Assembly: GCA_031278655.1 (NCBI GenBank)
Contig: JAITJZ010000123.1
Coordinates: 1-54,991 of the forward strand
DNA length: 54,991 nt
Source: Bifidobacteriaceae bacterium
GTDB taxonomy: Bacteria; Actinomycetota; Actinomycetes; Actinomycetales; WQXJ01
Reading direction: 5' to 3'
Program-made: the position numbers and the translations under genes
Shown: in pieces, positions 15,007-22,845 of the stretch
Layout of the letters: each line of letters starts with the position of its first letter
Position numbering within the stretch: the stretch's first letter is position 1
Notes under the pieces: model-generated
The model's database searches: none
The model's input: the letters and a program-made list of their open reading frames with translations, nothing else
What the model was told of the DNA's origin: nothing

Positions 15007-15801
15007 ATGACCGCGGAGCCAAGCCGGCCGCCAGTTGGCGCCGCCGGGGCGAGAGGTGTCGCCGGGCAGGTGGCGGTGGTGACGGGGGCCTCGCGCGGGC
15101 TGGGGCACGACCTGGCGTTGGCCTTCGCCGAGGCGGGCGCGGTGGTGGCCGTCGCGGCCCGCCGCGCCCGAGACGTCGACGAGTTGGTGCGGCGCGTCGA
15201 AGCCGACGGCGGCCGCGCCTTCGCGCTCGAGCTGGACGTCAGCCGGCCGGACTCGGCCCGGGCGGCCGCCAAGGCCGTGCTCCAGCGGGCCGGACGGATC
15301 GACATCCTGGTCAACAACGCCGGCCTGGGCTTCAACCATGACGCCCTTGACGTCACCGAGGACGACTGGGACACGATCATGGACGTCAACCTGCGGGGCC
15401 TGTTCTTCACCACGCAAGCGATGGCCCGCCCGATGGTCGCCAACGGCTATGGGCGCATCGTCAACATCGGCTCCCAGGCCGGGATTGTCGGGATTCCCCG
15501 ACACGCCGTCTACAGCGCCTCCAAAGGCGGCGTCGGGCTGCTCACCAAGGTCCTGGCCCTGGAATGGGCGCCCCATGGGGTCACGGTCAACACCCTCGCC
15601 CCGACTTTCATCCGGACCCCCGGGACCGCCGAACGGCTCGACGACCCGGCCTTCGCGGCTCAGATTCTGGCCAAGATTCCAGTTGGCCGCTTCGGCGCCA
15701 CCGCCGATGTCGCCGCCGCCGCCCTGTTCTTGGCCAGCCCGCAGGCCGCGCTCATCACCGGGGTCACGCTGCCTGTGGATGGTGGCTGGACAGCTCAGTG
15801 A
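15007..15801 (+). CDS. SDR family NAD(P)-dependent dehydrogenase
   Basis: A 264-residue classical short-chain dehydrogenase. Cofactor motif TGASRGLG, NNAGLG, catalytic Ser in NIGSQAG, the YSASKGG Tyr/Lys pair, and the C-terminal VTLPVDGGWT are all in place. ATG 15007 has GGAAGGGGAG just upstream. It is the last gene of the importer 1 cluster. Gluconate 5-dehydrogenase and 3-ketoacyl reductase-like enzymes share this pattern; in this context oxidation or reduction of a sugar or sugar acid is likely. Confidence 0.9.
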   Translation: MTAEPSRPPVGAAGARGVAGQVAVVTGASRGLGHDLALAFAEAGAVVAVAARRARDVDELVRRVEADGGRAFALELDVSRPDSARAAAKAVLQRAGRIDILVNNAGLGFNHDALDVTEDDWDTIMDVNLRGLFFTTQAMARPMVANGYGRIVNIGSQAGIVGIPRHAVYSASKGGVGLLTKVLALEWAPHGVTVNTLAPTFIRTPGTAERLDDPAFAAQILAKIPVGRFGATADVAAAALFLASPQAALITGVTLPVDGGWTAQ

Positions 15802-16172
15802 CCTGCGCGAACACGCATCGGCCCTGGCTGCGGGCGGGTCGGCGGGGAAGGCGGCGGGCTGGGGCTGAGCGTTGAGCTAACGTTCGCGCGTTCTTCCCCA
15901 CATCGGCTGCGGCGGGGGCAAACCGCTGGAGCGCCGTTTGGCCGCAGCGCCAAGGCCTCGCCGCTTGTGGCGCGGTGACCTGCGCGTTTACCTGGCCCGT
16001 CGCCATCGTCGGTGTGCGGCCCGGACGTCTTTATCGAATTGTCACCTGCCATTCCTTGGCGGGCGGCGGCCTCAGTGGTAACGTTGTCGCAACTTGGCGG
16101 CGGCCGCAGCCGCCGGGTTGAACGGCGTGGGGACCCCGTTCTGAAGGCAGCGTGAACCTCAAAGGGGAGGAT
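15802..16172. promoter_or_regulatory. promoter region of importer 2 with LacI-type half sites
   Basis: A 371-bp non-coding gap. It contains AACG-TTCGCG-CGTT (15879-15892) and AACGTTGTCGCAAC (16080-16093; GTTG-TCG-CAAC inverted repeat), both with the AACGTT core seen at other sugar promoters here. AAAGGGGAGG (16161-16170) is the ribosome site of the downstream gene. No ORF in it looks real. Confidence 0.5.
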
Positions 16173-17090
16173 ATGACCGCCATCGACGCGCCCGCCGTCC
16201 AGCGCGACAGGCGAAAGCCCAAGCGAAGCAGGATGGCGCTGAAGCCAGCCGGGATCGCCTGGATTCTGCCGGCCTTCGTGCTGTCCGTTGGCGTCATCTA
16301 TTTCTGCATCGGTTACTCCGCCGTGCTCTCGGTCCACGAGTACCGGGGCGGGCTCGAACTCGGCGACGCGGTTGGGCTCGACAACTACCGGACGGCCCTG
16401 ACCAATCCCCTTTTCTGGGGCGCGTTGAGACACACCCTGATCTTCTTCGTGGCGGTCAGCGCGGTCCAAATCACCATGGGGATCGTCTTCGCGGCGCTGC
16501 TGCACTCGCGGGTGCGCTGCGCCGTTGTCTTCAAAGTGATCATCTTCCTGCCCGTGGTGATCGCCCCGGCCATCATGTCCCCCGTCCACCGGCGGGTCTT
16601 CGCCACCCAAGGGCCGATCAACTGGTTGTTGGAGCACTCCGGCCTGGACTTCTTGGCCCAGCCGTGGTTGGCCCAGACCTCGACCTCGTTGTGGGTGGTG
16701 ATCGGGGTGCAGGTTTGGAGTTCGATCGGCTTCGCCTTCATCTTGTTCTTCGCCTCCATGGGCCAGATCGATCCGTCCATCATCGAGGCGGCCCGCATAG
16801 ACGGCGCCTCCAACCTGCGCATCCTGCGCTCCCTGGTGGTGCCATCCGTGCGCGGCACCACCATAGCCCTGCTGATCCTGAATGTGATCACGTCCCTCAA
16901 GCTCTTCGACTACCCGTACTTGCTGACGCGGGGAGGGCCGGTTTACAGCTCAGACTTCCTCGGGACCTACATACACCGCGAGGCCGTGGCGCTGACCAAC
17001 CTGGGGTACGCCTCCGCCCTGGCGATCTTGCTGCTGGTGGCGGCGATCGGGACAGCTGTGGCCATGAGCCTGCGAGCCAGGGAGAGGTGA
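16173..17090 (+). CDS. ABC sugar importer 2, permease (MalF/UgpA type)
   Basis: A 305-residue permease with six membrane segments and the EAA loop EAARIDGASNLRILRSLVVPS. Its N-terminal cytosolic stretch is short and basic (RDRRKPKRSR). It is clearly paralogous to the permease at 11237. ATG 16173 follows AAAGGGGAGG; a GTG at 16152 in the same frame is less likely because it would place the ribosome site inside the gene. It opens the second importer operon, whose order (permease, permease, binding protein) differs from importer 1. Confidence 0.94.
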   Translation: MTAIDAPAVQRDRRKPKRSRMALKPAGIAWILPAFVLSVGVIYFCIGYSAVLSVHEYRGGLELGDAVGLDNYRTALTNPLFWGALRHTLIFFVAVSAVQITMGIVFAALLHSRVRCAVVFKVIIFLPVVIAPAIMSPVHRRVFATQGPINWLLEHSGLDFLAQPWLAQTSTSLWVVIGVQVWSSIGFAFILFFASMGQIDPSIIEAARIDGASNLRILRSLVVPSVRGTTIALLILNVITSLKLFDYPYLLTRGGPVYSSDFLGTYIHREAVALTNLGYASALAILLLVAAIGTAVAMSLRARER

Positions 17091-17092
17091 GG

Positions 17093-17884
17093 ATGATGTT
17101 CGAGACCCGCGGCCGCCTGGCCCGAGTTGCCCTCCACGTGATCCTGATCATCCTGGTGATTCCGTTCGTGGTGCCGCTCTACACCATGATCTCCGGCTCA
17201 TTCCAGGGCGAGGGCCTGGGCAACTACCTGGCGGTCCTGAACGTGCCGAAGCTGGCCTACTTCTTCCGCAACTCCGCCCTGATCGCGGCCGTCACCATCG
17301 CGATTGTCTACGCGGTGACAATGATGGCCGCCTTCGGCTTCTCCAAACTGCGCATCCGGCGGCGCGAAGTCTTCTTCTGGATGATGATGGCGGCGCTCAC
17401 CCTGCCCGAAGTGGTGTTGCTGTCCCCGCTGTTCAAGATGGCGGCCAGCGTTGGCCTCTACAACACCTTCTGGGCGGTGATCATCCCGATAGCCGCGCTG
17501 CAAGTGCCGTTCACGGTGCTGCTGACCCGCACCTACGTGGACGGCATTCCAGATGACCTGTTCGAGGCGGCCCGGATCGACGGCGCCGGCACCATTCGGA
17601 CGTTCCGCAACGTCTTGATACCGCTGTCCAAGCCGATGGCCGTGGCCGTCGTGGTCTTGGTGCTGATCAACGCCTGGAACTCATATCTGCTGCCGCTGGT
17701 GTTCCTGACCGACCCGAACTACCAGGTCGTCACGCTCCTGCCGCAGTACTTCCAAGGGCAATACAACGACGACCAGACCAAGGTCATGGCCGGGGCGCTG
17801 CTGACGGCGCTGCCGGAGATCATCGCCTACGTCTCGCTGCAGAAGTACTTCGAGCGGGGCATGGCGGCCGGCGCCCTGAAATGA
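17093..17884 (+). CDS. ABC sugar importer 2, permease (MalG type)
   Basis: A 263-residue permease with six membrane segments, the EAA loop FEAARIDGAGTIRTFRNVLIPLSKP and the family C terminus FERGMAAGALK. It starts 2 nt after the previous stop, with GGAGAGG 5 nt upstream; the adjacent ATG at 17096 corresponds to the start of its paralogue at 12318. Pairs with the permease at 16173 to form the channel. Confidence 0.94.
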   Translation: MMFETRGRLARVALHVILIILVIPFVVPLYTMISGSFQGEGLGNYLAVLNVPKLAYFFRNSALIAAVTIAIVYAVTMMAAFGFSKLRIRRREVFFWMMMAALTLPEVVLLSPLFKMAASVGLYNTFWAVIIPIAALQVPFTVLLTRTYVDGIPDDLFEAARIDGAGTIRTFRNVLIPLSKPMAVAVVVLVLINAWNSYLLPLVFLTDPNYQVVTLLPQYFQGQYNDDQTKVMAGALLTALPEIIAYVSLQKYFERGMAAGALK

Positions 17885-18027
17885 GGAATCAACCACCCGC
17901 GGGCCCGGGCCGGCGGCGACGGACCGGGGGCGAATCGCCGCCGCGCTCAGGCCGATGAAAGTCCCGACAACCAAACACTCAGATTCTCACCTCAAACCTA
18001 AACAGTCAGCCAGAGAGGAAAACCACA

Positions 18028-19395
18028 ATGCGAAGTAACACACGGGGGATCATTGCAACGGCAGCGGTGGCCGGACTGCTGGCGCTGGGCCTGGTGGGCT
18101 GCGGCGACAAGGGCGCCGGCGGCTCAGGCGGAGACGTCGAAGGCAAGACGACCATCAACTGGTGGGGGTTCGCGCCGGACGTGACCGTGGGCGAGGCCTA
18201 TGTCGCAGCCTTCGAGGCCGCCAACCCGGACATCCACGTGGTCTATAAGAACTTTGAGAACACCGACTACGCCCCGGCCCTGCGCCCGGCGCTGCAATCC
18301 GACCAAGGACCCGACATTTATGAGATCTCGGCCGGTGGCAACGTGGCCGGCATCCAACTGTGGACCGACTACTTCCACGATCTGACGCCGGCCGCTGAGG
18401 CGGCCCTGGGGGCTGATTGGAAGGACAAGTTCGCACCGGGTTACATAGACCAATTGACCTGGCCAGAGACCGGCGTGTTGTCGGCTCTGCCGCTGGGCGG
18501 AGTCGGCGCGCAAATGTTCTGGTACAACAAGACGATGCTCGACGACCTCGGTCTTGAGCCCCCGGAGGACTACGCCGAGTGGGTCGAACAGTGCAAGACC
18601 ATCAGCGACGCCGGGCACACCTGCATGGCCATGGGCGCCGGCGGCGACATGACCTTCGGCACCGAACTCCTGCGCACCACGACATCCTCCGTTGACACCG
18701 GATACTGGGTCAGGGCGCTCAAGGGCGAGGCGTCCTGGGAGGACCCGGTGTTCTACGAGGGGATCGACATTCTGCGGTCCATGATCGAAGACGGGATCAT
18801 CCAATCCGACGCCATCGGCGTGCAGCAATACCCCGAGGCCAACAACACCTTCATGGCCGGCCAGGCCGCCTACGTCCAGATGGGCACCTGGTACACCCAA
18901 TACGGCGGCCGGGAGGCGCAAATCGTGGCCGCCAAAGCCGCGGGCATCTCTGACCCCGACCCCTTTGTGATGATGCCGATGATGACCCCCAACCTGGGCG
19001 GCGAGAAGCCCGGCATGGTGGCCGAGGTCGAATGGGGCTTCGCCGTCAATCCGAAGTCGAAGAACATCGAGGCGGCGGAGAAGTTCGCCACCTGGTTCAC
19101 CACCACCCAGGAGGGCCAGGAAGTGATCCTCAAACACCTCGACATCGGGCTGCCGGCGCTGGCCGGGATGGGGCCGAACTGGGACGAGATCGATCTGGTC
19201 GACCCGGACGTCCAAGTCCCCGCCTACAAGGACATGTACGCGGCGGCCGCCGAAACCTCTGAGACACGCCAACTGCACCTGTCACAGGAGACGGCCAACG
19301 CGCTGGTGGTGGCCGTCCAAGAAGCGCTGGCCACCAAGAACACACCCGAGGAGATCGCCGCCAAGGTCCAAGCGGCGGCGGTCCCAAGACCATAG
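18028..19395 (+). CDS. ABC sugar importer 2, extracellular solute-binding lipoprotein
   Basis: A 455-residue MalE-like protein with a lipoprotein signal ending in the lipobox LVGC (Cys at about residue 25) and a Gly-rich tether. Its mature part begins INWWGFAPD and shares long similar blocks with the binding protein at 9816. It lies 143 nt after the permease gene, preceded by GAGAGGAAAA, so it may have its own transcript or a processed one. A strong hairpin follows at 19422. Ligand unknown; divergence between the paralogues suggests related but different sugars. Confidence 0.94.
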   Translation: MRSNTRGIIATAAVAGLLALGLVGCGDKGAGGSGGDVEGKTTINWWGFAPDVTVGEAYVAAFEAANPDIHVVYKNFENTDYAPALRPALQSDQGPDIYEISAGGNVAGIQLWTDYFHDLTPAAEAALGADWKDKFAPGYIDQLTWPETGVLSALPLGGVGAQMFWYNKTMLDDLGLEPPEDYAEWVEQCKTISDAGHTCMAMGAGGDMTFGTELLRTTTSSVDTGYWVRALKGEASWEDPVFYEGIDILRSMIEDGIIQSDAIGVQQYPEANNTFMAGQAAYVQMGTWYTQYGGREAQIVAAKAAGISDPDPFVMMPMMTPNLGGEKPGMVAEVEWGFAVNPKSKNIEAAEKFATWFTTTQEGQEVILKHLDIGLPALAGMGPNWDEIDLVDPDVQVPAYKDMYAAAAETSETRQLHLSQETANALVVAVQEALATKNTPEEIAAKVQAAAVPRP

Positions 19396-19421
19396 GCTCA
19401 GGCCGACGGGCGGCGCCGTCG

Positions 19422-19445
19422 CCAGCCGCGCGAGCTTGCGGCTGG
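19422..19445 (+). terminator. hairpin after importer 2 binding-protein gene
   Basis: CCAGCCGC, an 8-nt loop, then GCGGCTGG: a perfect 8-bp stem 27 nt after the stop codon, extendable by a G-T and a C-G pair. It has no U-tract, so it may end transcription weakly or protect the upstream mRNA so that the binding protein is made in excess. Confidence 0.5.
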
Positions 19446-19516
19446 TGGCGGTTCCGCCGGCCGGCGCCCAAATCAACCCCGATCCGATCCAAGAATCAAG
19501 CCCAAGAGGTGTTGCG

Positions 19517-20521
19517 ATGACCGACTCAGTGCTGTTCCTCGGTGGAACAGGCATCATCAGCCATTCCTGCGTCCGTCAAGCGGTGGCCGCCGGCTGGAAA
19601 GTCACGGCGCTGTGCCGCGGCCGCTCGAAACTGCGCTCGCTGCCGCCAGAAGTAGAACCGATCCACGCCGACGCGCGCGGCCAAGACGCGGCCGCCCTGC
19701 TGGGCCGGCGGCGCTTCGACGTGGTGGCGGACTTCATCAGCTTCACACCGGCGCACCTGGCCCACAACCTCGACCTGGTTGGCGGCCGCGCCGGGCAGTA
19801 CATCTTCATCTCCACGGCCGCCGCCTACAAGCGCTCCTGCGCCTTGCCGATCACAGAGTCAACGCCGCTGGTCAACCCGCGCTGGCGCTACGCCCGCGAC
19901 AAGATCGCCTGCGAGGAGCATCTCACCGGCCTGATCAGGTCCGAAGACTTCCCGGCCACTGTGGTCAGGCCAGCCCACACCTATGACCCAGGCCTGGCCC
20001 CCTGCCTGTTCGGCTGGACCGACATAGCCCGCATGCGGGCCGGCAAGCCCGTCATAGTCCAAGGGGACGGCACCTCGCTGTGGGTCCTGACCCACGCGGC
20101 CGACTTCGCCAAATGGTTCGTCGGTCTGTTCGGGGACGAACGGGCGCTGGGCGAGGCTTTCCACATCACCGGCGACCAACTGCTGACCTGGAACCAGATC
20201 TACCTGGAACTGGCGCGGGCGGCGGGCGTCGAACGGCCGCAACTGGTCCATGCGACCTCGGAGGCGATCGCTGAGGCGCTGCCCGGCCAGGGGCCGGGCC
20301 TGCTCGGCGACCGAACCCACTCGGTGATGTTCGACTCGTCCAAGGTCCGCCGCCTGTCCCCGGGCTTCGCCCAAGAGATCCCGTTCTCGCGGGGCGCCCG
20401 GCAGATTGTCCAATTCCACGACGCCCATCCCGAACTCCAGGAGTTGAACAGCGCCTTCGACGCCGCCAGTGATTGGCTGGCGCAAGGCGCGGTCATCAAC
20501 TGGGACCTCGCCATTGACTGA
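19517..20521 (+). CDS. NAD-dependent epimerase/dehydratase-like protein (atypical extended SDR)
   Basis: A 334-residue Rossmann protein with FLGGTGIIS near the N terminus, FISTAAAYKR (catalytic Ser/Thr region) and WRYARDKIACE, where a Tyr-x3-Lys pair can be read as YARDK. It resembles the atypical SDR group that includes plant CSP41-like proteins and bacterial nucleotide-sugar epimerase relatives. ATG 19517 has AAGAGG 7 nt upstream. It sits between importer 2 and the ROK kinase in the same orientation. Substrate uncertain; sugar epimerisation or oxidation is inferred from the fold and context. Confidence 0.85.
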   Translation: MTDSVLFLGGTGIISHSCVRQAVAAGWKVTALCRGRSKLRSLPPEVEPIHADARGQDAAALLGRRRFDVVADFISFTPAHLAHNLDLVGGRAGQYIFISTAAAYKRSCALPITESTPLVNPRWRYARDKIACEEHLTGLIRSEDFPATVVRPAHTYDPGLAPCLFGWTDIARMRAGKPVIVQGDGTSLWVLTHAADFAKWFVGLFGDERALGEAFHITGDQLLTWNQIYLELARAAGVERPQLVHATSEAIAEALPGQGPGLLGDRTHSVMFDSSKVRRLSPGFAQEIPFSRGARQIVQFHDAHPELQELNSAFDAASDWLAQGAVINWDLAID

Positions 20522-20531
20522 GACCAACGCC

Positions 20532-21626
20532 ATGCGAGCGGGGCTGGGACCGGCCGTGCCGCCAGACCCGGGCGCGCGGCATCGGGCCGATGCGCGGACG
20601 ACGGCCGCTCCCGACTTGGGGATCGGGATCGACGTCGGGGCGACCAAGATAGTGCTCGGAATTGTTGACCAAGGCGGCCAGGTGCTGCGGCGCGCCGCCA
20701 TCGACCCGTGGCAGCACCCGGCCTTGGAGGACAACCTGGCCAACTTGATGGACACGCTTGACCGCCTGCTGGCGCCCTACGACCAAGAGCGGTTCTTCGA
20801 CATCGGCGTGGGCATACCGGGCACGGTCGACCCGAGTTCGGGGGTGGTCTCCTACACGCCCAATTTGCGCTGGTTCGACCTGCCCCTGGGCGCCATTCTG
20901 GCCGAACGCACCGGGCGGCGCGTCCATGTCATCCAGGACACCGGCGCGGCCGTTTGGGGAGAATACCTGTTCGGGGCCGGCGCCGGGCTGCGCAACGTGG
21001 TCTGCGCCACCATTGGCAGCGGGTTGGCCTGCGGGATTGTGATCGACGGGCGCCTCTACGGCGGCGCCTCGAACACGGCCGGGGAGATAGGCCATCTCCA
21101 CGTCGCCGGGTCCAGCCTGGTCTGCGGCTGCGGCCGGCGGGGTTGCGTCGAGGCGGGCGGCTCCGGCCTCGGCTTGGTCAAAGTCTTCCGTCGAGCGGTG
21201 GCCGACGGCGCCGTCTCGCCGGTGGCGGCGCTGCCATTGGCCCGCCAGGACGCCCGCGCCATTTTCAAGGCGGCGAAGGCCGGCGATGCCGTCTGCCTGG
21301 GAGCGATCGAGACCATGGTTGGGTATTTGGCCTTGGGGCTCTCGGCTGTGGCGACAGTGCTGGCGCCGGACGCGCTGATCTTGTCCGGGGGCCTCTCGCG
21401 CGAGCGAGAACTGCTGGTCGAGCCGCTGATCGAACGCATCAAGGCGATCTCCTATCACACAGTTTGTGAGAACGTCCAGATTGTTCCGGCGCGGTTGGGC
21501 GCGGACGCGCCCCTGGTGGGGGCGGCCTTCTTGCACCGGGCGCCCGAGTTCGCGGGCGGCCCGGCCAGCGGGCCGGCGCAGTGGTCCGGGCTCGCGCGGC
21601 GCGCCGCCGGCCGGTGGCTAGGATGA
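20532..21626 (+). CDS. ROK family sugar kinase
   Basis: A 364-residue ROK protein without a DNA-binding domain. Phosphate motif DVGATK (about residue 34), VGIPGTVD, the catalytic Asp in VIQDTGAAVWGEY, GSGLACGIV, sugar-binding GEIGHLH and the zinc motif CGCGRRGCVEA are present, so it should phosphorylate a hexose or similar sugar with ATP. Its first 28 residues are an unusual extension containing the inverted repeat GCATCGG-G-CCGATGC (20579-20593). It starts 10 nt after the preceding stop with no clear ribosome site; translational coupling is likely. It precedes the LacI gene by 4 nt. Confidence 0.88.
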   Translation: MRAGLGPAVPPDPGARHRADARTTAAPDLGIGIDVGATKIVLGIVDQGGQVLRRAAIDPWQHPALEDNLANLMDTLDRLLAPYDQERFFDIGVGIPGTVDPSSGVVSYTPNLRWFDLPLGAILAERTGRRVHVIQDTGAAVWGEYLFGAGAGLRNVVCATIGSGLACGIVIDGRLYGGASNTAGEIGHLHVAGSSLVCGCGRRGCVEAGGSGLGLVKVFRRAVADGAVSPVAALPLARQDARAIFKAAKAGDAVCLGAIETMVGYLALGLSAVATVLAPDALILSGGLSRERELLVEPLIERIKAISYHTVCENVQIVPARLGADAPLVGAAFLHRAPEFAGGPASGPAQWSGLARRAAGRWLG

Positions 21627-21630
21627 ACTC

Positions 21631-22689
21631 GTGCGTCCGACCATCAAGGACATAGCCAAGCAGGTCGGCGTCAGCCCCAACACCGTCTCGCGGGCGCTCA
21701 GCGGCAAGGGCCGGGTGGCGCCGGAGACCCGGCGCCGGGTGGTCGAGGCCGCCGAGTCGGTCCATTACCTGCGCAATCAGTCAGCCAGGGCGCTGTCGCG
21801 CCGGCCGTTGCGGGTGGCGGCCGTCTATCCGGTCGACCCGCACGAGTTCTATTCGCACATCGCCAGGGGCATAGCCGAACAAGCCGAGGCGATGGCCGAC
21901 CGCCGCTGCGCCGTCACAATGCATTCCTACCCGTCGATCGAGACCCCGGTGGCGCTGCGGCAAGTGCTGGCGTCATTGCTGGAAGAAAAGCCTGACGGCC
22001 TGATCCTGACCTGCGCGCACCGCTATGAGGAATATGGGGAGATTCTGGAGCAATACTCCCAGGCGGGCATACCGGTGGTGTACGCGACCATCTTTGGCGA
22101 CATGATCGCGGGTGTGGTTGGAGGCGTGCGCACTAACACCTACGCGGCCGGGCGGATCGCCGCCGAGTTCCTGGGCATGGTCATGCCGGAGAAGCCGGAC
22201 GAGCCGCGCCGGGTGGCGATCATGGTGGGCTACGCCAATCAGTTGGTCTATCAGGAATGCGTCGACGGGTTCACCGACCAGGCCGGCGGCACCTCTGTTC
22301 AGATCGCGGCTGTGATGGAGACCCACGGCCGGGCGGACCTCGCCTATGAGGCGACGGCCCAATTGTTCGCCGGCGGCGGATCGGTCAGCGGCGTCTATGT
22401 CGCCTCGCACAATTCGGTCGGCGTCTGCCAGTACCTCGAGGACCGCGGGCTCGCCGGGAAGGTCCGGGTGATAGGCCACGACCTTTATCCCGCGCTCTGC
22501 CTAAAGCTGCGCGCCGGGTCGCTCACGGCGACGATCTTCCAAGGTCAATTCGACCAGGCGCGCGATGCCGTTGGCCTGATGGTCGACCACCTCGACGCCG
22601 GCGCCCGGCCGGCCGGGCCGGTGATTCGGCTGGTCGAGCCCAGCCTTGTGCTGCCGTCGATGATCGACTCCTTGCGCGACTACATTTGA
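21631..22689 (+). CDS. LacI family transcriptional repressor
   Basis: A 352-residue regulator. The N-terminal helix-turn-helix and hinge read TIKDIAKQVGVSPNTVSRAL, then YLRNQSARALS. The periplasmic-binding-protein-like effector domain follows, ending with IFQGQFDQARDAVGLMVDHL. The GTG start follows TAGGATGAACTC, in which AGGA can serve as a ribosome site (7-nt spacing) and TAGGAT could equally be a -10 box. It is translated 4 nt after the ROK kinase. The operator 93 bp downstream of its stop, in front of the oxidoreductase gene, is its most likely target. Confidence 0.93.
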   Translation: MRPTIKDIAKQVGVSPNTVSRALSGKGRVAPETRRRVVEAAESVHYLRNQSARALSRRPLRVAAVYPVDPHEFYSHIARGIAEQAEAMADRRCAVTMHSYPSIETPVALRQVLASLLEEKPDGLILTCAHRYEEYGEILEQYSQAGIPVVYATIFGDMIAGVVGGVRTNTYAAGRIAAEFLGMVMPEKPDEPRRVAIMVGYANQLVYQECVDGFTDQAGGTSVQIAAVMETHGRADLAYEATAQLFAGGGSVSGVYVASHNSVGVCQYLEDRGLAGKVRVIGHDLYPALCLKLRAGSLTATIFQGQFDQARDAVGLMVDHLDAGARPAGPVIRLVEPSLVLPSMIDSLRDYI

Positions 22690-22693
22690 CCGG

Positions 22694-22712
22694 CGCCGCC
22701 GCCGCGGCGGCG
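22694..22712 (+). terminator. GC hairpin after the LacI gene
   Basis: CGCCGCCG-CCG-CGGCGGCG, a perfect 8-bp stem with a 3-nt loop, starting 5 nt after the stop. No U-tract. It lies just upstream of the next promoter. Confidence 0.5.
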
Positions 22713-22743
22713 TTGATTGACGCAGCCGCGGCCGCAATCTTGA

Positions 22744-22803
22744 TTGACGCCGCCAGCGGCGGCGGTGTAATCTGGACCATTGGTGCGTGAACGTTTAGGC
22801 ACC
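22744..22803 (+). promoter_or_regulatory. promoter with overlapping LacI-type operator
   Basis: -35 TTGACG (22744-22749), 18-bp spacer, -10 TAATCT (22768-22773). Right after it lies a symmetric operator at 22782-22803: arms GGTGC and GCACC, with AACGTT at the centre. The operator covers the expected transcription start near 22780, so a bound repressor would block initiation. The adjacent LacI protein is the natural candidate. Confidence 0.7.
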
Positions 22804-22845
22804 GCTATTCCGCTCCGACGAAGCAGCGCCTCGAGGATGGTCCCC

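Noticed and set aside
21619-21631. Leaderless start for the LacI gene (TAGGAT 6 nt before GTG)
   Set aside because: AGGA at 7-nt spacing is an adequate ribosome site and the gene follows the ROK kinase by 4 nt, so ordinary coupled translation is simpler.
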